A stretch of 64,000 bases of DNA from Chloroflexota bacterium. GTDB lineage: Bacteria; Chloroflexota; UBA11872. Shown here piece by piece: positions 53,062 through 62,382 of this stretch (positions are counted from its first letter, which is position 1; each line of letters begins with the position of its first letter). The notes beneath the pieces were generated by a model that saw only the letters and a list, made by a program, of their open reading frames with translations, did no database searches and was not told the DNA's origin. Location: assembly GCA_022825895.1 (NCBI GenBank), contig JAJDVX010000003.1:1-64000 (forward strand). The letters run 5' to 3'. The position numbers and the translations under genes are program-made.

Positions 53062-54351
53062 ATGAACGTGACGGAACCTGGAAGTCCAGGCAAAGGGGCC
53101 GACCTTGACCTGACGCAGATCGAGGTCGAATTCGCGCCGTTGCTGGCCCAGCTTGGGCGAATCATGACGTCGGCGTCGGACATCGACGAGGTCTACGAAC
53201 GCTTTACCGACGCGGTGACGTCGGTGATTCCGGCGGATCGGCTGTCGATCGTGGTCGTCGACAGCGAGGCTTGGCAGCACAAGGCGCGCTACTACGCCGG
53301 GATCGACGTGCCGCTGGCCACGCTGGACGTCTGGCGTCCGTTGGACGGCCAGGTCGTCGAGACGGTGGTGCGGAGCAAGCGACCGCAGATCGTGGACGAG
53401 AGCAATGTCGCCGCGGTCCTGGAGCAGTCGCCGCGCCTGCAGGACGGAATCGCGGCCGGCCTACGGACCTGGATGGACGTTCCGGTCATCCTGGAGCAGA
53501 CGGTGGTCGCCGTGATGCGGTTCATGTCCAGGACGCCGAACGCCTACGAGGCGCGCGATCAGGCCGTGGCGGTGCTGATCGCCGGGCAGATTGCGGGGGC
53601 GGTGGCCAACGCGCAGTCGATCGAGTCGCTGCTGGCCACGCAGGCCGAACTGGCGCGGTCCAACGAGGAACTGGAGCAGTTTGCCTACGTGGCCTCGCAC
53701 GACCTGCAGGAGCCGCTGCGGATGGTGGCCAGCTACGTGGGACTGCTGGAACGGCGCTATCGGGGCCGACTTGACTCGGACGCGGACGATTTCATCGAGT
53801 TTGCGGTGGACGGCGCACGGCGAATGCAGCTGCTGCTGAATGGGCTGCTGGACCTGTCGCGCGTGGGCACACGTGGGCGCGAGCTTGAGCCGACCGAGAG
53901 CGAAGCCGCGCTGGGGGACGCCCTGATCAACCTGGAACAGGCCATCGGCGAGGCTGGCGCGGAGGTGTCGCACGAACCGCTGCCGACGGTGCTGGGCGAC
54001 CGGATGCAACTCACGCAGTTGTTTCAGAATCTCATCAGCAACGCGGTCAAGTTCAACACCAGTGACCGGCCGCGGGTGGCAGTGTCAGTGAGCAGGGCGG
54101 GTTCGATGTGGGAGTTCGCGGTTGCCGACAACGGCATTGGCATCGATCCGGCGCACTTCGACCGGATCTTCCAAGTCTTCCAGCGGCTGCACACGCGGGA
54201 GACCTATGAGGGTACGGGGATCGGACTCTCGGTGTGCCGGAAGATCGTGGAACGGCACGGGGGGACTATCCGGCCGGAGTCGGCCAAGGGCCAGGGCACG
54301 ACATTTCGGTTTACGCTACAGGCCGTTGAGGCGGCGCCCGCCGCTCGTTGA
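53062..54351 (+). CDS. Soluble GAF-domain histidine kinase
   Basis: A 429-residue cytosolic sensor kinase. A GAF domain (about 25-185) is followed by a HisKA helix with the phosphorylated histidine in YVASHDLQEPLRM (near 213). The ATPase domain has NLISNAVKF, DNGIGID and GTGIGLS. There is no membrane segment. The SHDLQEPLRM signature is shared with phytochrome-type kinases, but no bilin-binding cysteine is evident, so the signal is unknown. Regulators lie on both sides. Confidence 0.93.
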   Translation: MNVTEPGSPGKGADLDLTQIEVEFAPLLAQLGRIMTSASDIDEVYERFTDAVTSVIPADRLSIVVVDSEAWQHKARYYAGIDVPLATLDVWRPLDGQVVETVVRSKRPQIVDESNVAAVLEQSPRLQDGIAAGLRTWMDVPVILEQTVVAVMRFMSRTPNAYEARDQAVAVLIAGQIAGAVANAQSIESLLATQAELARSNEELEQFAYVASHDLQEPLRMVASYVGLLERRYRGRLDSDADDFIEFAVDGARRMQLLLNGLLDLSRVGTRGRELEPTESEAALGDALINLEQAIGEAGAEVSHEPLPTVLGDRMQLTQLFQNLISNAVKFNTSDRPRVAVSVSRAGSMWEFAVADNGIGIDPAHFDRIFQVFQRLHTRETYEGTGIGLSVCRKIVERHGGTIRPESAKGQGTTFRFTLQAVEAAPAAR

Positions 54352-54432
54352 GCCGCGGCGGCGGGACCGGCGACACTCCCCAAGGAGTGCGGCAGCAGGC
54401 TTTGGGAGACTCGACGCGAAAGGAGGCCTGAG

Positions 54433-54876
54433 GTGGCCCAGGAGAGCGGCGCCCCGATAGAGATTCTGCTGGTGGAGGACAACCCGGGTGACGTGCGCCT
54501 GACGCAGGAGGCGGTGCGCGAGGCCAAGATTCGCAACACGCTGAACGTGGTCAACGACGGTGAACAGGCCATCGCCTACGTGCGCCGTCAGGGCGAGTAC
54601 GCCGACCGGCCGCGGCCCGACCTGATCCTGCTGGATTTGAACCTGCCCCGGAAGGACGGACGGGAAGTCCTGCAGGATTTGAAGTCGGACCCGGACCTGC
54701 ACCGGATCCCGGTGGTGGTGCTGACCAGTTCAGCGGCCGAGCAGGACATCCTGCGCACCTATGACCTGTACGCGAACGCCTACGTGACGAAGCCGGTGGA
54801 CCTGGAACAGTTCATGCGCGTGGTGTCGTCGATTCAGGACTTCTGGCTGAACATCGTGAAGCTGCCGCCCGAGTAG
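54433..54876 (+). CDS. Single-domain response regulator (Rcp1-like)
   Basis: A 147-residue receiver-only protein. The acidic pocket is [13 protein letters not shown], the phosphoacceptor lies in [13 protein letters not shown] and the lysine in [12 protein letters not shown]. The pattern is that of Rcp1-type partners of phytochrome-like kinases. A perfect AGGAGG is six bases before the GTG start. Downstream of the kinase, it is its likely phosphate acceptor. Confidence 0.93.
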   Translation: MAQESGAPIEILLVEDNPGDVRLTQEAVREAKIRNTLNVVNDGEQAIAYVRRQGEYADRPRPDLILLDLNLPRKDGREVLQDLKSDPDLHRIPVVVLTSSAAEQDILRTYDLYANAYVTKPVDLEQFMRVVSSIQDFWLNIVKLPPE

Positions 54877-54877
54877 G

Positions 54878-55678
54878 GTGAGGCAGCGGGGAACCGAACC
54901 GGACGACGCGGGCGGCGTCTACGACAATCTGGAGCTTCCCAGCGGCGCGTGGCGTCCCTACACCGCGATCCAGATGGTGATGACGGTCGACGGGGCGATC
55001 ACGGGGCCAACCGACGACTACTGGCCGATCAGCCTGGACGCGGACCAGCGCACATTCCGCAGGTTTCGCATCCATTTCGACGCGGTGCTGCATGGAGCGC
55101 GCACGCTGGGGATGCGGATCGACCGGTACATGTGGAGCGAGGAGCTGCAGCGGGAACGGCGGCGGCGAGGTTTGCGTGAGCCGCCACTTTTCGTTGTGGT
55201 GTCGAACTCCGGGCAGATCGACCCGAAGGATCGAGTATTTCAGCGCCGCAGCTATCCGACGGCGCCGCTGGCGGTGGTGCCCGAGGTTGCCGAAGTCACG
55301 AAAGGTCTATCGGAGGTGGCGGAGATCGTCAGGATCGGCAACGAGCGCGTCTGTCTTGAGGACCTCGTGCGCTACCTGGCGGCCGAACGGGGTGTTCGGC
55401 GGCTGGTCTGTGAAGGCGGAGCAATCCTGAATTACCACATGCTGACGGCCGGGCTGGTAGACGAGTTCTTCATCACGGTGACGCCTTCGATCATTGGTGA
55501 GCCGAGGCCGCGCACGGCCGTGGAGGGTCCGGCGGCGCTGCCCAGCGATCAACTGCAACAGTTGGAGTTGGTTAGCACCGCCACGCACGGGGGCGAGGTA
55601 TTCCTTCGCTACGGCGTGCGCGGTGTACGTCCGCTCGCGCAGGCGGGCACGGGAGGGCCGGAATCGGCCGTTCGCTAA
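54878..55678 (+). CDS. RibD C-terminal-domain reductase
   Basis: A 266-residue protein of the dihydrofolate-reductase-like RibD C-terminal family. It starts with PYTAIQMVMTVDGAITGP, a strand-loop that binds NADPH, and contains LVCEGGAILNYHMLTAGLVDEFFITVTP, the usual second half. Without the deaminase domain it is unlikely to be the main riboflavin enzyme and may reduce another pterin- or flavin-like substrate. It follows the regulator stop by one base. Confidence 0.85.
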   Translation: MRQRGTEPDDAGGVYDNLELPSGAWRPYTAIQMVMTVDGAITGPTDDYWPISLDADQRTFRRFRIHFDAVLHGARTLGMRIDRYMWSEELQRERRRRGLREPPLFVVVSNSGQIDPKDRVFQRRSYPTAPLAVVPEVAEVTKGLSEVAEIVRIGNERVCLEDLVRYLAAERGVRRLVCEGGAILNYHMLTAGLVDEFFITVTPSIIGEPRPRTAVEGPAALPSDQLQQLELVSTATHGGEVFLRYGVRGVRPLAQAGTGGPESAVR

Positions 55679-55709
55679 CGTCAGGTCACCTGACGCGAGG
55701 TAGGCGCAT

Positions 55710-56126
55710 GTGTGCCGCCAGCGTGGGTGGGCCGTGTCGAGTCCAACATCACCCATTTCGGAGAACCTGGTGAGACCACGAGGGATCGACTTCTTCGTCT
55801 ACAACGTCAGCGATATCGCCAGGAGCGCGGACTTCTACGAGAACACGTTGGGTTTGACACTCAGGTCCCGGGAAGGTCCCGGCTGGGTCGAGTTCGCGGT
55901 CGGCGACACGCCGACGGTGCCGGCGCTTCGGCCGGATCCGGAAGGCGCCGGTGCGGCCGTTCAGGGCGGCGCCATTGCCATTGCCGTGGACGACGTCGGG
56001 CAGGCCGTTGACAAACTTCGCCACCACGAGGTGGACATCCTCTTTGGGCCCGGCGCACAGGCTTCGTGCTACACGGCCGGGACTTCCGATTCCGACGGCC
56101 ACCTGCTCCTGCTTCATAGCCGCTAG
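55710..56126 (+). CDS. VOC-superfamily protein
   Basis: A glyoxalase-like protein. The conserved part begins GIDFFVYNVSDIARSADFYENTLGL and ends with SDSDGHLLLLHSR, both typical of one VOC module. The ATG at 55710 has GAGGTAGG upstream; a GTG at 55770 with GGAGAA gives a 118-residue product closer to the family length. The metal ligands are partly visible. The substrate is unknown. Confidence 0.82.
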   Translation: MCRQRGWAVSSPTSPISENLVRPRGIDFFVYNVSDIARSADFYENTLGLTLRSREGPGWVEFAVGDTPTVPALRPDPEGAGAAVQGGAIAIAVDDVGQAVDKLRHHEVDILFGPGAQASCYTAGTSDSDGHLLLLHSR

Positions 56127-56344
56127 GACGGGACAGCCGGCTAAAGCCAAGGCTGCGAACCGACTGCGGAGCACCCACGTAGCGATCAGGAGCAACGCGC
56201 TCGGGAGTGAGGGGCTTTGGCCGGCGGACCGGGTGGTAGGTCACCTAGATCCAATCACTCCCACGCAGGCGCTGGTGGATCGCAGGTCTCCATGCCCTAC
56301 TGGGACATCAAAATGACCCACTAGCCACCTCCCCCGACCACTGC

Positions 56345-56373
56345 TTGACAGTCATGGTCATGATCTGGACGAT
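56345..56373 (+). promoter_or_regulatory. Promoter of the DUF3800 gene
   Basis: TTGACA (56345-56350) and GACGAT (56368-56373) are separated by 17 bp. The -10 box differs by one base from that of the NYN gene promoter. Confidence 0.6.
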
Positions 56374-56379
56374 TGTGGT

Positions 56380-56490
56380 GGCTGGCAGGACTGCTCGGGT
56401 ACCGAAGGTCCGCAGGGCTTACGCCCAGCCGGCTGCATTCTGGAGATCTTTTGTCGGCCTATGGGCGGCCCGGTGGGTCGCCCTTTTTTT
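56380..56490 (+). ncRNA. Structured leader RNA upstream of the DUF3800 gene
   Basis: A three-way junction is possible: GGCT (56380-56383) with AGCC (56427-56430) closes it; GGAC (56388-56391) pairs with GTCC (56408-56411) around an inner TCGG/CCGA; and GGGC (56415-56418) pairs with GCCC (56423-56426). A terminator ends the leader. Conserved RNA motifs upstream of DUF3800 genes have been described, and this may be one of them or a relative. Confidence 0.55.
56463..56490 (+). terminator. Intrinsic terminator 22 nt before the DUF3800 start codon
   Basis: GGGCGGCCC (56463-56471) pairs with GGGTCGCCC (56475-56483) including one G-U, with loop GGT, followed by seven Ts. AGAAGG and the ATG at 56513 come right after. 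Confidence 0.85.
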
Positions 56491-56512
56491 GTTGTTGGCA
56501 GAAGGCATTTTC

Positions 56513-57301
56513 ATGCACCTGTTGTATCTGGACGAGGCCGGCACGCATCCAGGCACGAATCATGTGGTGGTGGGCGGTCTTGCGATTTTCGAGCGCAGCG
56601 CGTACTGGCTTAAGCAAGATCTCGATTCGCTGGTACAGCGTTTCTTTCCGGAAACCTATGCCTCTGTCGAATTGCACGCGTCACCGCTTCGCGTCAGGAA
56701 CGGTCAGCGCGCTCGGCCGCCGTATGACCAACTCACCGGGTCAGAGCGCCGTGAGTTGCTGACAGCCGCATATACGGCACTTCGCGACTCGCCACATCCC
56801 GTTCTCTTCGCCACGGTGGTGGACCGGGTGCACGTCTCTTCCCGTGACCCCTATGAGGTCGCGTTCGAAGACGTGATTAGCCGCTTTGATCTGATGCTGA
56901 GTCGCCGTCACCAGCTAGGAGACACACAGCGCGGCCTCGTGATCGTTGCGGAGTCGAACTATCGTGAGCGCCTGGAAACGCTGGGCGACCGGATCCTACG
57001 CGACGGCACGCAGTGGAGTCGTACCCGCAACCTTGCCGACGTTCCGCTCTTCACCCGTGCTGCACGAACGCGGTTGCTGCAGGCAGCCGACTTGGTAACA
57101 GACGCAACGTGGGGGAGCTATGAGAAAGGGCTGGCATGGGACTTCAACACAATCCTGCGGAAGTTCGATCGCGAGGATGATCGACTTCACGGTCTAACTC
57201 ACATCAGCGCGAGTGCGGCGCAGTGCATGTGTCACGCTTGCTATTCCTGGCGACTCCACCGAACTTCGCCTGAGGGTGAAACCTCAGGATTGGAGCCGTA
57301 G
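56513..57301 (+). CDS. DUF3800 protein (RNase H-like fold)
   Basis: A 262-residue DUF3800 protein. The first acidic motif is MHLLYLDEAGTH, and the last block is LLQAADLVTDATWGSYEKG, both hallmarks of the family, which has an RNase H-like core and is common in phage-related and defence-type contexts. Catalysis is unproven. AGAAGG precedes the ATG by 7 nt. Third-position GC is below that of neighbours, suggesting transfer. Expression appears gated by the leader and terminator upstream. Confidence 0.85.
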   Translation: MHLLYLDEAGTHPGTNHVVVGGLAIFERSAYWLKQDLDSLVQRFFPETYASVELHASPLRVRNGQRARPPYDQLTGSERRELLTAAYTALRDSPHPVLFATVVDRVHVSSRDPYEVAFEDVISRFDLMLSRRHQLGDTQRGLVIVAESNYRERLETLGDRILRDGTQWSRTRNLADVPLFTRAARTRLLQAADLVTDATWGSYEKGLAWDFNTILRKFDREDDRLHGLTHISASAAQCMCHACYSWRLHRTSPEGETSGLEP

Positions 57302-57545
57302 GTTCCTGCCGCACCGCGCCAACCGAATCCATCCCCCAAGGCTCGCGGCGTTGCCCTCGGGGCACGTGCAACTCATCTACCGGTGCCGCACGCCGTTTCC
57401 GGCAACGCGAAGGGACTTTGGCCGTCCGCCGGACAAAATGCTCGCAGGGCTCAATCCGCCAGGGGATTGGGGGCACGTGGCCGACGTTTCGACCGCAGGC
57501 TCGACTACCATGCGCGGAACGCCAGCGTGTGAGGGGGATTTTGAC

Positions 57546-58574
57546 ATGGCCACCGTCGCATTGATTACCGAGGAGGGCGCCGCCCACCAGCAGCCGTACC
57601 GCGACGCGATTCGCGACCTCGACCTGATCGAGCGGGCAGAGTTGATGGATCCGGGCGGGATGACGTTTGGCGACTCCGTCGCGACTGTTGGGGACAAGGC
57701 GGGCGGCACGCACACGACGATGGATTCGCTGCTGGCGGCCGGGAAGCCGGACATGGCGATAGTGACCATGATCGCGGCACATGCCCCGGACGTAATCCGG
57801 CCGTTGCTGGAAGCAGGAGTGCACGTGATGGCCGAGAAGCCGGCCTGCGTGAACGTGGGGCAGTTCGAAGAGCTGGCTGGGCTGGCCGACGCGAACGGCG
57901 CGCACCTGATGTTGGCGTTGGCCAACCGCATCAGCCCCAGCGTCGCGGACGCTCGCCGCATCATCCAGGGCGACGGCATTGGCGACCTGTACGCGGTACG
58001 CGCGGTGCAGGTGGACGACCAAACGCGCATCCAGCGGCGGCTTGGCGATCCCGACTGGACGTTTCAAAAGAAGCTGGCCGGCGGCGGGCACCTGAGCTGG
58101 CTGGGCATCCACCGCCTGGACATGTTGAGCTACCTGGTGGGTGAGGACATCGCCGAGGTGACGGCCATGACGGCAGTTGCGGGCGGCGCGCCGATTGACG
58201 TGGAGGACTTTGGCATCGTGACGTTCAAGTTTGCCGGTGGTTCGCTGGGGGTGCTGTTCAGCGGCTACCTGATGGACCAGAAGGGACACAACGGCTTTAC
58301 GGTGTACGGCTCCGAGGGCTGGGTGCGGGCGCATGAGGGCGAGGCGGACGCGCTGGAGTGGCGTTCGATCTCGCCGGCCATGGTGGGCTCCAACGACCGA
58401 CGCTTTGAGTACGACGGCCGCGGCGGGGGCTACACCCCGTGGGTCGAATGCACGGTGCGCGCCTGCCTGGGCGAGATCGATCCGCCGATCACCGCCGAGG
58501 ACGGCCTGAAGGTGCTGCGGGTCGTGCATGCCGCGTACGAGTCGTCGGCGTCGGGTCGCCGCGTGGTGCTGTAG
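57546..58574 (+). CDS. Gfo/Idh/MocA-family oxidoreductase
   Basis: A 342-residue NAD(P)-dependent dehydrogenase. The cofactor-contacting block HVMAEKPACVNVGQFEELA holds the conserved lysine, and the substrate-domain block is AGGGHLSWLGIHRLDMLSYL. The N-terminus deviates from the usual GxGxxG (ALITEEGAAHQQPYRD), so the cofactor site may be altered. GAGGGGGA precedes the ATG at 57546. It is distantly related to the enzymes at 8915 and 58859. Confidence 0.87.
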   Translation: MATVALITEEGAAHQQPYRDAIRDLDLIERAELMDPGGMTFGDSVATVGDKAGGTHTTMDSLLAAGKPDMAIVTMIAAHAPDVIRPLLEAGVHVMAEKPACVNVGQFEELAGLADANGAHLMLALANRISPSVADARRIIQGDGIGDLYAVRAVQVDDQTRIQRRLGDPDWTFQKKLAGGGHLSWLGIHRLDMLSYLVGEDIAEVTAMTAVAGGAPIDVEDFGIVTFKFAGGSLGVLFSGYLMDQKGHNGFTVYGSEGWVRAHEGEADALEWRSISPAMVGSNDRRFEYDGRGGGYTPWVECTVRACLGEIDPPITAEDGLKVLRVVHAAYESSASGRRVVL

Positions 58575-58858
58575 CGCGCGACGTTCGCCTTTACGGCGCC
58601 TGGACGGGGCTTCTGTCCTGGGGGAGTCGAAGACTGCCATCTTCTTCGCGCTGGACTAACGTGCGTCGGAAGCGGCCGTAACGCTCCCGACACGCTTGCG
58701 CGTGGCAGCCTGATGACTCGATCTGCTCCGCGCGCGACTGCGGCGGTCTAACCCGGCGGCGTTCAACCGTGCGGCTTGCGACGGGGGCCTGCTTGTCATT
58801 GGTCGCACGCCACGTCGGCGCCGATAATGGCGGCGCTCACGCGTCAGGGACGAGACCC

Positions 58859-59842
58859 ATGGCCATCCGCACCATCCACGTCGGCGCCTGGAACCGCGCC
58901 CGCTCGCACCTGGGCGTCATGACCCAGTCGGAAGACTTCGAACCGGTCGCCCTTGTCGACGTCAACGACGATTTCATGGCCCAGGGCCTCGACCTGGCCG
59001 ACCTGGGCTCCGATGCCGCCCACACGTCCCTGTCCGAGGCCCTGGACACGCACGACTGCGACGCCGTCGTGGTCGTAACGCCCGTGGTGATCCACGCCCC
59101 GTTCATCGACGAGGCGCTGGCGGCGGGCAAGCACGTCATGGTCGAAAAGCCGTTTACCGTGAGCCTGGAGGACGCCGAACGCGCCGTGGCCACGGCCGAG
59201 GCCGCCGGGTTGCAGCTGCTGGTGACCCAGAATGACCGGCTCAACCCGGTGTACCCCACCATTCGCCGCCACCTGATCGAAGAGACCTACGGCCCGCCTG
59301 GCTACGCCGTGATGATCCACCACAAAGCGCGCGGCGGTCCGTATCACGACTCGCCGCACATGCACCTCTGGCAGCAGGGCGTGCACCAGATCGACACGCT
59401 GCTCAGCGCCATTCCGCGCACTCCGGTCCGCGTCCGCGGCATCAGCGTCGAACCCGCCTGGGGAACCTGGCCGACGCCGTCCCTGGTGCACTCCATCATC
59501 GAGTTTGACGACGGTACCTCGGCCACATACGTGGGCACCTCGCAGGCCCGGCATAGCGAGTTCCAGTTCACGGTCGAATGCGAGGAGGCCGCGCTGGCCA
59601 CCTCCGGCCTACGGACCAACGACTCGTTGCTGCTCAAGCGCGGCGCCGAGGTCGAATCGATCACGACCGATCCCCCGCCCGGCGGCATGTCCCCGGAGGA
59701 ACAGATATCCGACATGTTCGCCAGGCAGATCAACGAGGGCGTCGACACCCAACTGTCGGGCCGCAACAACCTCACCACGATTCGCGTCATCGACGCGATC
59801 GCCCGCTCAACCGCTTCCGGGGAGGCCGTGGACCTGGGCTAG
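58859..59842 (+). CDS. Gfo/Idh/MocA-family oxidoreductase
   Basis: A 327-residue dehydrogenase. It starts IRTIHVGAWNRARSHLGVM, a variant glycine motif, and has the typical block GKHVMVEKPFTVSLEDAERAV. The substrate domain includes SPHMHLWQQGVHQIDTLLS with the likely catalytic histidine. The coding strand uses C at third positions more than the genes before 53 kb. It may act with the preceding dehydrogenase in sugar or cyclitol use. Confidence 0.87.
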   Translation: MAIRTIHVGAWNRARSHLGVMTQSEDFEPVALVDVNDDFMAQGLDLADLGSDAAHTSLSEALDTHDCDAVVVVTPVVIHAPFIDEALAAGKHVMVEKPFTVSLEDAERAVATAEAAGLQLLVTQNDRLNPVYPTIRRHLIEETYGPPGYAVMIHHKARGGPYHDSPHMHLWQQGVHQIDTLLSAIPRTPVRVRGISVEPAWGTWPTPSLVHSIIEFDDGTSATYVGTSQARHSEFQFTVECEEAALATSGLRTNDSLLLKRGAEVESITTDPPPGGMSPEEQISDMFARQINEGVDTQLSGRNNLTTIRVIDAIARSTASGEAVDLG

Positions 59843-59851
59843 CGCACCGCC

Positions 59852-60124
59852 CTATCGCCGGTCCACCGGGTCGATATCAACGACTTCCACGGTCGGCCCT
59901 CGCTGCCAACGGCGATAGGCGCGGGCGGCCCGGCCGGCGCGCCATAAGCCCACGATTACGCGTCGCAGGTCAGGGCGGAACAACGAGGCCACGGCCAGCA
60001 CCAGCGTCGCCGCGACCAGGAATACCAGGCCCACGGCAACGACGATCAGGCCGCCAACCGCCGCGATCAGAAATAGCGGCAGCGCAGCCAGCGAGCGGCC
60101 AAACGAGCGTGCGTCGTCAATCAT
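59852..60124 (-). CDS. Small membrane protein of unknown function
   Basis: A 90-residue protein with one long or two short hydrophobic segments (about 15-48), followed by an arginine-rich stretch and an acidic tail. No family is recognised. It is convergent with the dehydrogenase, with ten bases between them. Confidence 0.5.
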   Translation of the reverse strand: MIDDARSFGRSLAALPLFLIAAVGGLIVVAVGLVFLVAATLVLAVASLFRPDLRRVIVGLWRAGRAARAYRRWQRGPTVEVVDIDPVDRR

Positions 60125-60245
60125 TCAGCACAGGTTAGGACACCTCGGGCAACTGGAGCCGCACGGCCATTGAATCGGCGCATCCCTGAGTAGACATTGG
60201 CGTTCCCGTAGACTGAACCGGTCGTCCACCAGATCACCCAGCCCG

Positions 60246-61073
60246 TTGCCAACCTACGAAGTCCGCGAACTCCAGCATCAGCAGAAGGTCTACGTTGACG
60301 GTCACTACCTGGCCGCCGTCCAGCAGGGGAAATTTCGCCCCTACATTCACCCGGTGTTGACGCCAGGCGGCCACGTGGTCACCGAGATCGCGACAGCCGA
60401 TCACCTGCATCACCTCGGCATCTGGTTTGCCCACGAGGACATCGACGGCGTCAACTTCTGGGCGCCGGAGTCCCGATGGACCGTCCCTTGTCCGCGCATG
60501 CTGGTGACCGCGACTGACGTTGAGATTGCGGACGATGGGGTGACATTCCGGCAGGAGGTCGATTGGCTGGACGGCGACGAGCGTCGCTGCATGCGAGATT
60601 CCCGGGTGATCGCCATTGGGGAGCGTCCCGGTCACACGATGATCGACGTCACGGTGACCGTGCGCGCGGACGAGCGCCCAATCCGAATGGGTCAGACGAA
60701 GGAAGCCGGCCTGGCTCTGCGAGTGTCAGACCAGATCGACGTGCTGGACGGGGGGCGTATCACCAACGCCAACGGCCAGGTGAACGAGGCCGAGACGTTT
60801 GACCAGGTTTCCGACTGGGTGGACTACTCGGGCCCCGTCAGCCGAAGTCAGACCGCGGGCATCGCGATCTTTCCGCACGCCGGCAGCGATGGCATCCCAT
60901 GGTTCACCCGCGACTACGGTCCGCTGTACGTCAGCCCCTGGTGGCACGAGGAAATCACCCTGGCAGCCGGCCAGTCACGCACGGTGGGTGCGCGATTCGC
61001 GGCGCATGACGGATCCTGCGAGGAGGCGGACGTGGCCGGCCTTTATGCGCGATTCCTAGAGGAAATCGCCTAG
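60246..61073 (+). CDS. DUF6807 (PmoA-like) protein
   Basis: A 275-residue protein starting at a TTG. The signature RPYIHPVLTPGGHVVTEI and ADHLHHLGIWFAHEDIDGVNFW is clear for the DUF6807/PmoA family, often found beside Gfo/Idh/MocA dehydrogenases as here. The histidine-rich loop suggests a metal or sugar site. Its role is unknown; a part in carbohydrate breakdown is inference from context. Confidence 0.85.
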   Translation: MPTYEVRELQHQQKVYVDGHYLAAVQQGKFRPYIHPVLTPGGHVVTEIATADHLHHLGIWFAHEDIDGVNFWAPESRWTVPCPRMLVTATDVEIADDGVTFRQEVDWLDGDERRCMRDSRVIAIGERPGHTMIDVTVTVRADERPIRMGQTKEAGLALRVSDQIDVLDGGRITNANGQVNEAETFDQVSDWVDYSGPVSRSQTAGIAIFPHAGSDGIPWFTRDYGPLYVSPWWHEEITLAAGQSRTVGARFAAHDGSCEEADVAGLYARFLEEIA

Positions 61074-61856
61074 GGCCGGTCCTCGATCGCCGGCGTCCAG
61101 CAGCCCGGCCTCGGCCACCAGGCTGACGAGCGCGGCCGTCGCGGCGGCCTCCGCGTCGATGAACACGATCTCCTCGGCAATCTCCTCGATCACGGCCGGC
61201 GTGGTGGGGCTGGCCACGGCCACCAGGTCGCCCTCGTCCTGCAGCTCGCCGCCGGACAAGTCCACCAGGTAGAAGGCCGTATTGCTCAGACCGTGCAACT
61301 CGGATTCCTGCCCGGTCTTAATCAGACCCACGCTGCGCGGCGAGGCCACGATGATCCGGTTGTGACGGCCAGCATCCAAGGTGCTCAGCAGCATGTCCTG
61401 GCGAGCGAGCTGGCCGATCCGCGCGAGGCTCGCCAGGCGCTGCTCACCCGAGTCCACGTATTCGTTGACGGCCGCCGGGTCGACTTCGGCTTTGCGAAGC
61501 TCAGCGGGCTCAGGCAGGCGCAGAAAACGCCATAGGCCGGCATTGGAAGCCAGCGACGCCTCGCGCAGAGCCATGCGAGCCGATGATGCGTCGGCCTGAA
61601 GCCGCGCCTGGAGCAACGATAATCCGAATCTCTCACGGACCGCCACATAGAGAAATCCAATCGAAAGCAACGCACTCACGCGCGACTGCATGAGGCGCGT
61701 GCTCAAGGCCTTTCTCAGGTTGCGATCGTCGGCCTGGCGAATGGCGGCCACGAGCGCGCGCGCCTCCACCCCATGGATGGAGGACACCCAGCCGGCGTAG
61801 TCCCGGAGATAGGCTCGGTCGGCGATCAGCGATGCTTCAGGTGACCTGGGCCACAT
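61056..61856 (-). CDS. Hypothetical protein, partner of the gene upstream
   Basis: A 266-residue, mostly helical protein with one hydrophobic stretch (SALLSIGFLYVAV). The C-terminal 60 residues are rich in alanine and glutamate. No family is recognised. The ATG overlaps the stop of the gene at 61856-62287 (TGATG). The 3' end overlaps the DUF6807 gene tail to tail by 18 bases. Confidence 0.6.
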   Translation of the reverse strand: MWPRSPEASLIADRAYLRDYAGWVSSIHGVEARALVAAIRQADDRNLRKALSTRLMQSRVSALLSIGFLYVAVRERFGLSLLQARLQADASSARMALREASLASNAGLWRFLRLPEPAELRKAEVDPAAVNEYVDSGEQRLASLARIGQLARQDMLLSTLDAGRHNRIIVASPRSVGLIKTGQESELHGLSNTAFYLVDLSGGELQDEGDLVAVASPTTPAVIEEIAEEIVFIDAEAAATAALVSLVAEAGLLDAGDRGPALGDFL

Positions 61857-62287
61857 CAGCCAGCCTCCGCCGGGCCGCCGAACTCGCCCTCGTGCTGATC
61901 GGTGTTCACGCCATCAGAGGCGCGCAGACGATAGGTCCAGGCGTCATCCAGCATCACGCGGCCCATGCCGCGCAGGAGTTCGTCCAGCTCGTCCAGCAGT
62001 GCCGCCGGCGGTTCGTCGCCCGGATCGAAGCCGATCATGGTCATGCCATCGGGCATCACGCTGGGCAAGCCCAGGTCGATTTCAATCAGCCCGGTGGCGG
62101 CGGCAAAGCGGGTAATCCGCCACGACCAGAAGTGCTGCCGAATCGCCACGATGAATGGCATGGCGGCCGTGTCATAGCGTTCAGGGTCCCACTCGATCGG
62201 GACGCCGTTGTAGCTGGACGGGAACTCTTCGACGTTCCAGACCGGGCCAGATTCCGGGCCGCTCACATTGCTCCCCACGACGCTCAT
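61856..62287 (-). CDS. Hypothetical protein
   Basis: A 143-residue protein from the ATG at 62287. It combines PFIVAIRQHFWSWRITRFAA, an acidic helix DEPPAALLDELDELLRGMG and a glycine/proline-rich end. No family is recognised. Coupled to the next gene by a one-base overlap, so the two products probably act together. Confidence 0.6.
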   Translation of the reverse strand: MSVVGSNVSGPESGPVWNVEEFPSSYNGVPIEWDPERYDTAAMPFIVAIRQHFWSWRITRFAAATGLIEIDLGLPSVMPDGMTMIGFDPGDEPPAALLDELDELLRGMGRVMLDDAWTYRLRASDGVNTDQHEGEFGGPAEAG

Positions 62288-62382
62288 ACTGAAGGCAAAG
62301 CCTACTCCAGTCTGTCCGATTCCGCGCACCCGTACCGCGAAGCTTGCATCGGTAGTGTCGGGGCTATCGAATTGGCAAGAAT

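Noticed and set aside
57546-59842. The two neighbouring dehydrogenases as one duplicated gene
   Set aside because: They share only family motifs; lengths, N-termini and substrate-domain blocks differ too much for a recent duplication.
57000-61000. Replication origin at the skew change
   Set aside because: There is no dnaA or dnaN, no DnaA-box cluster was noticed, and a change from G-rich to C-rich along the plus strand would suit a terminus or inversion rather than an origin.
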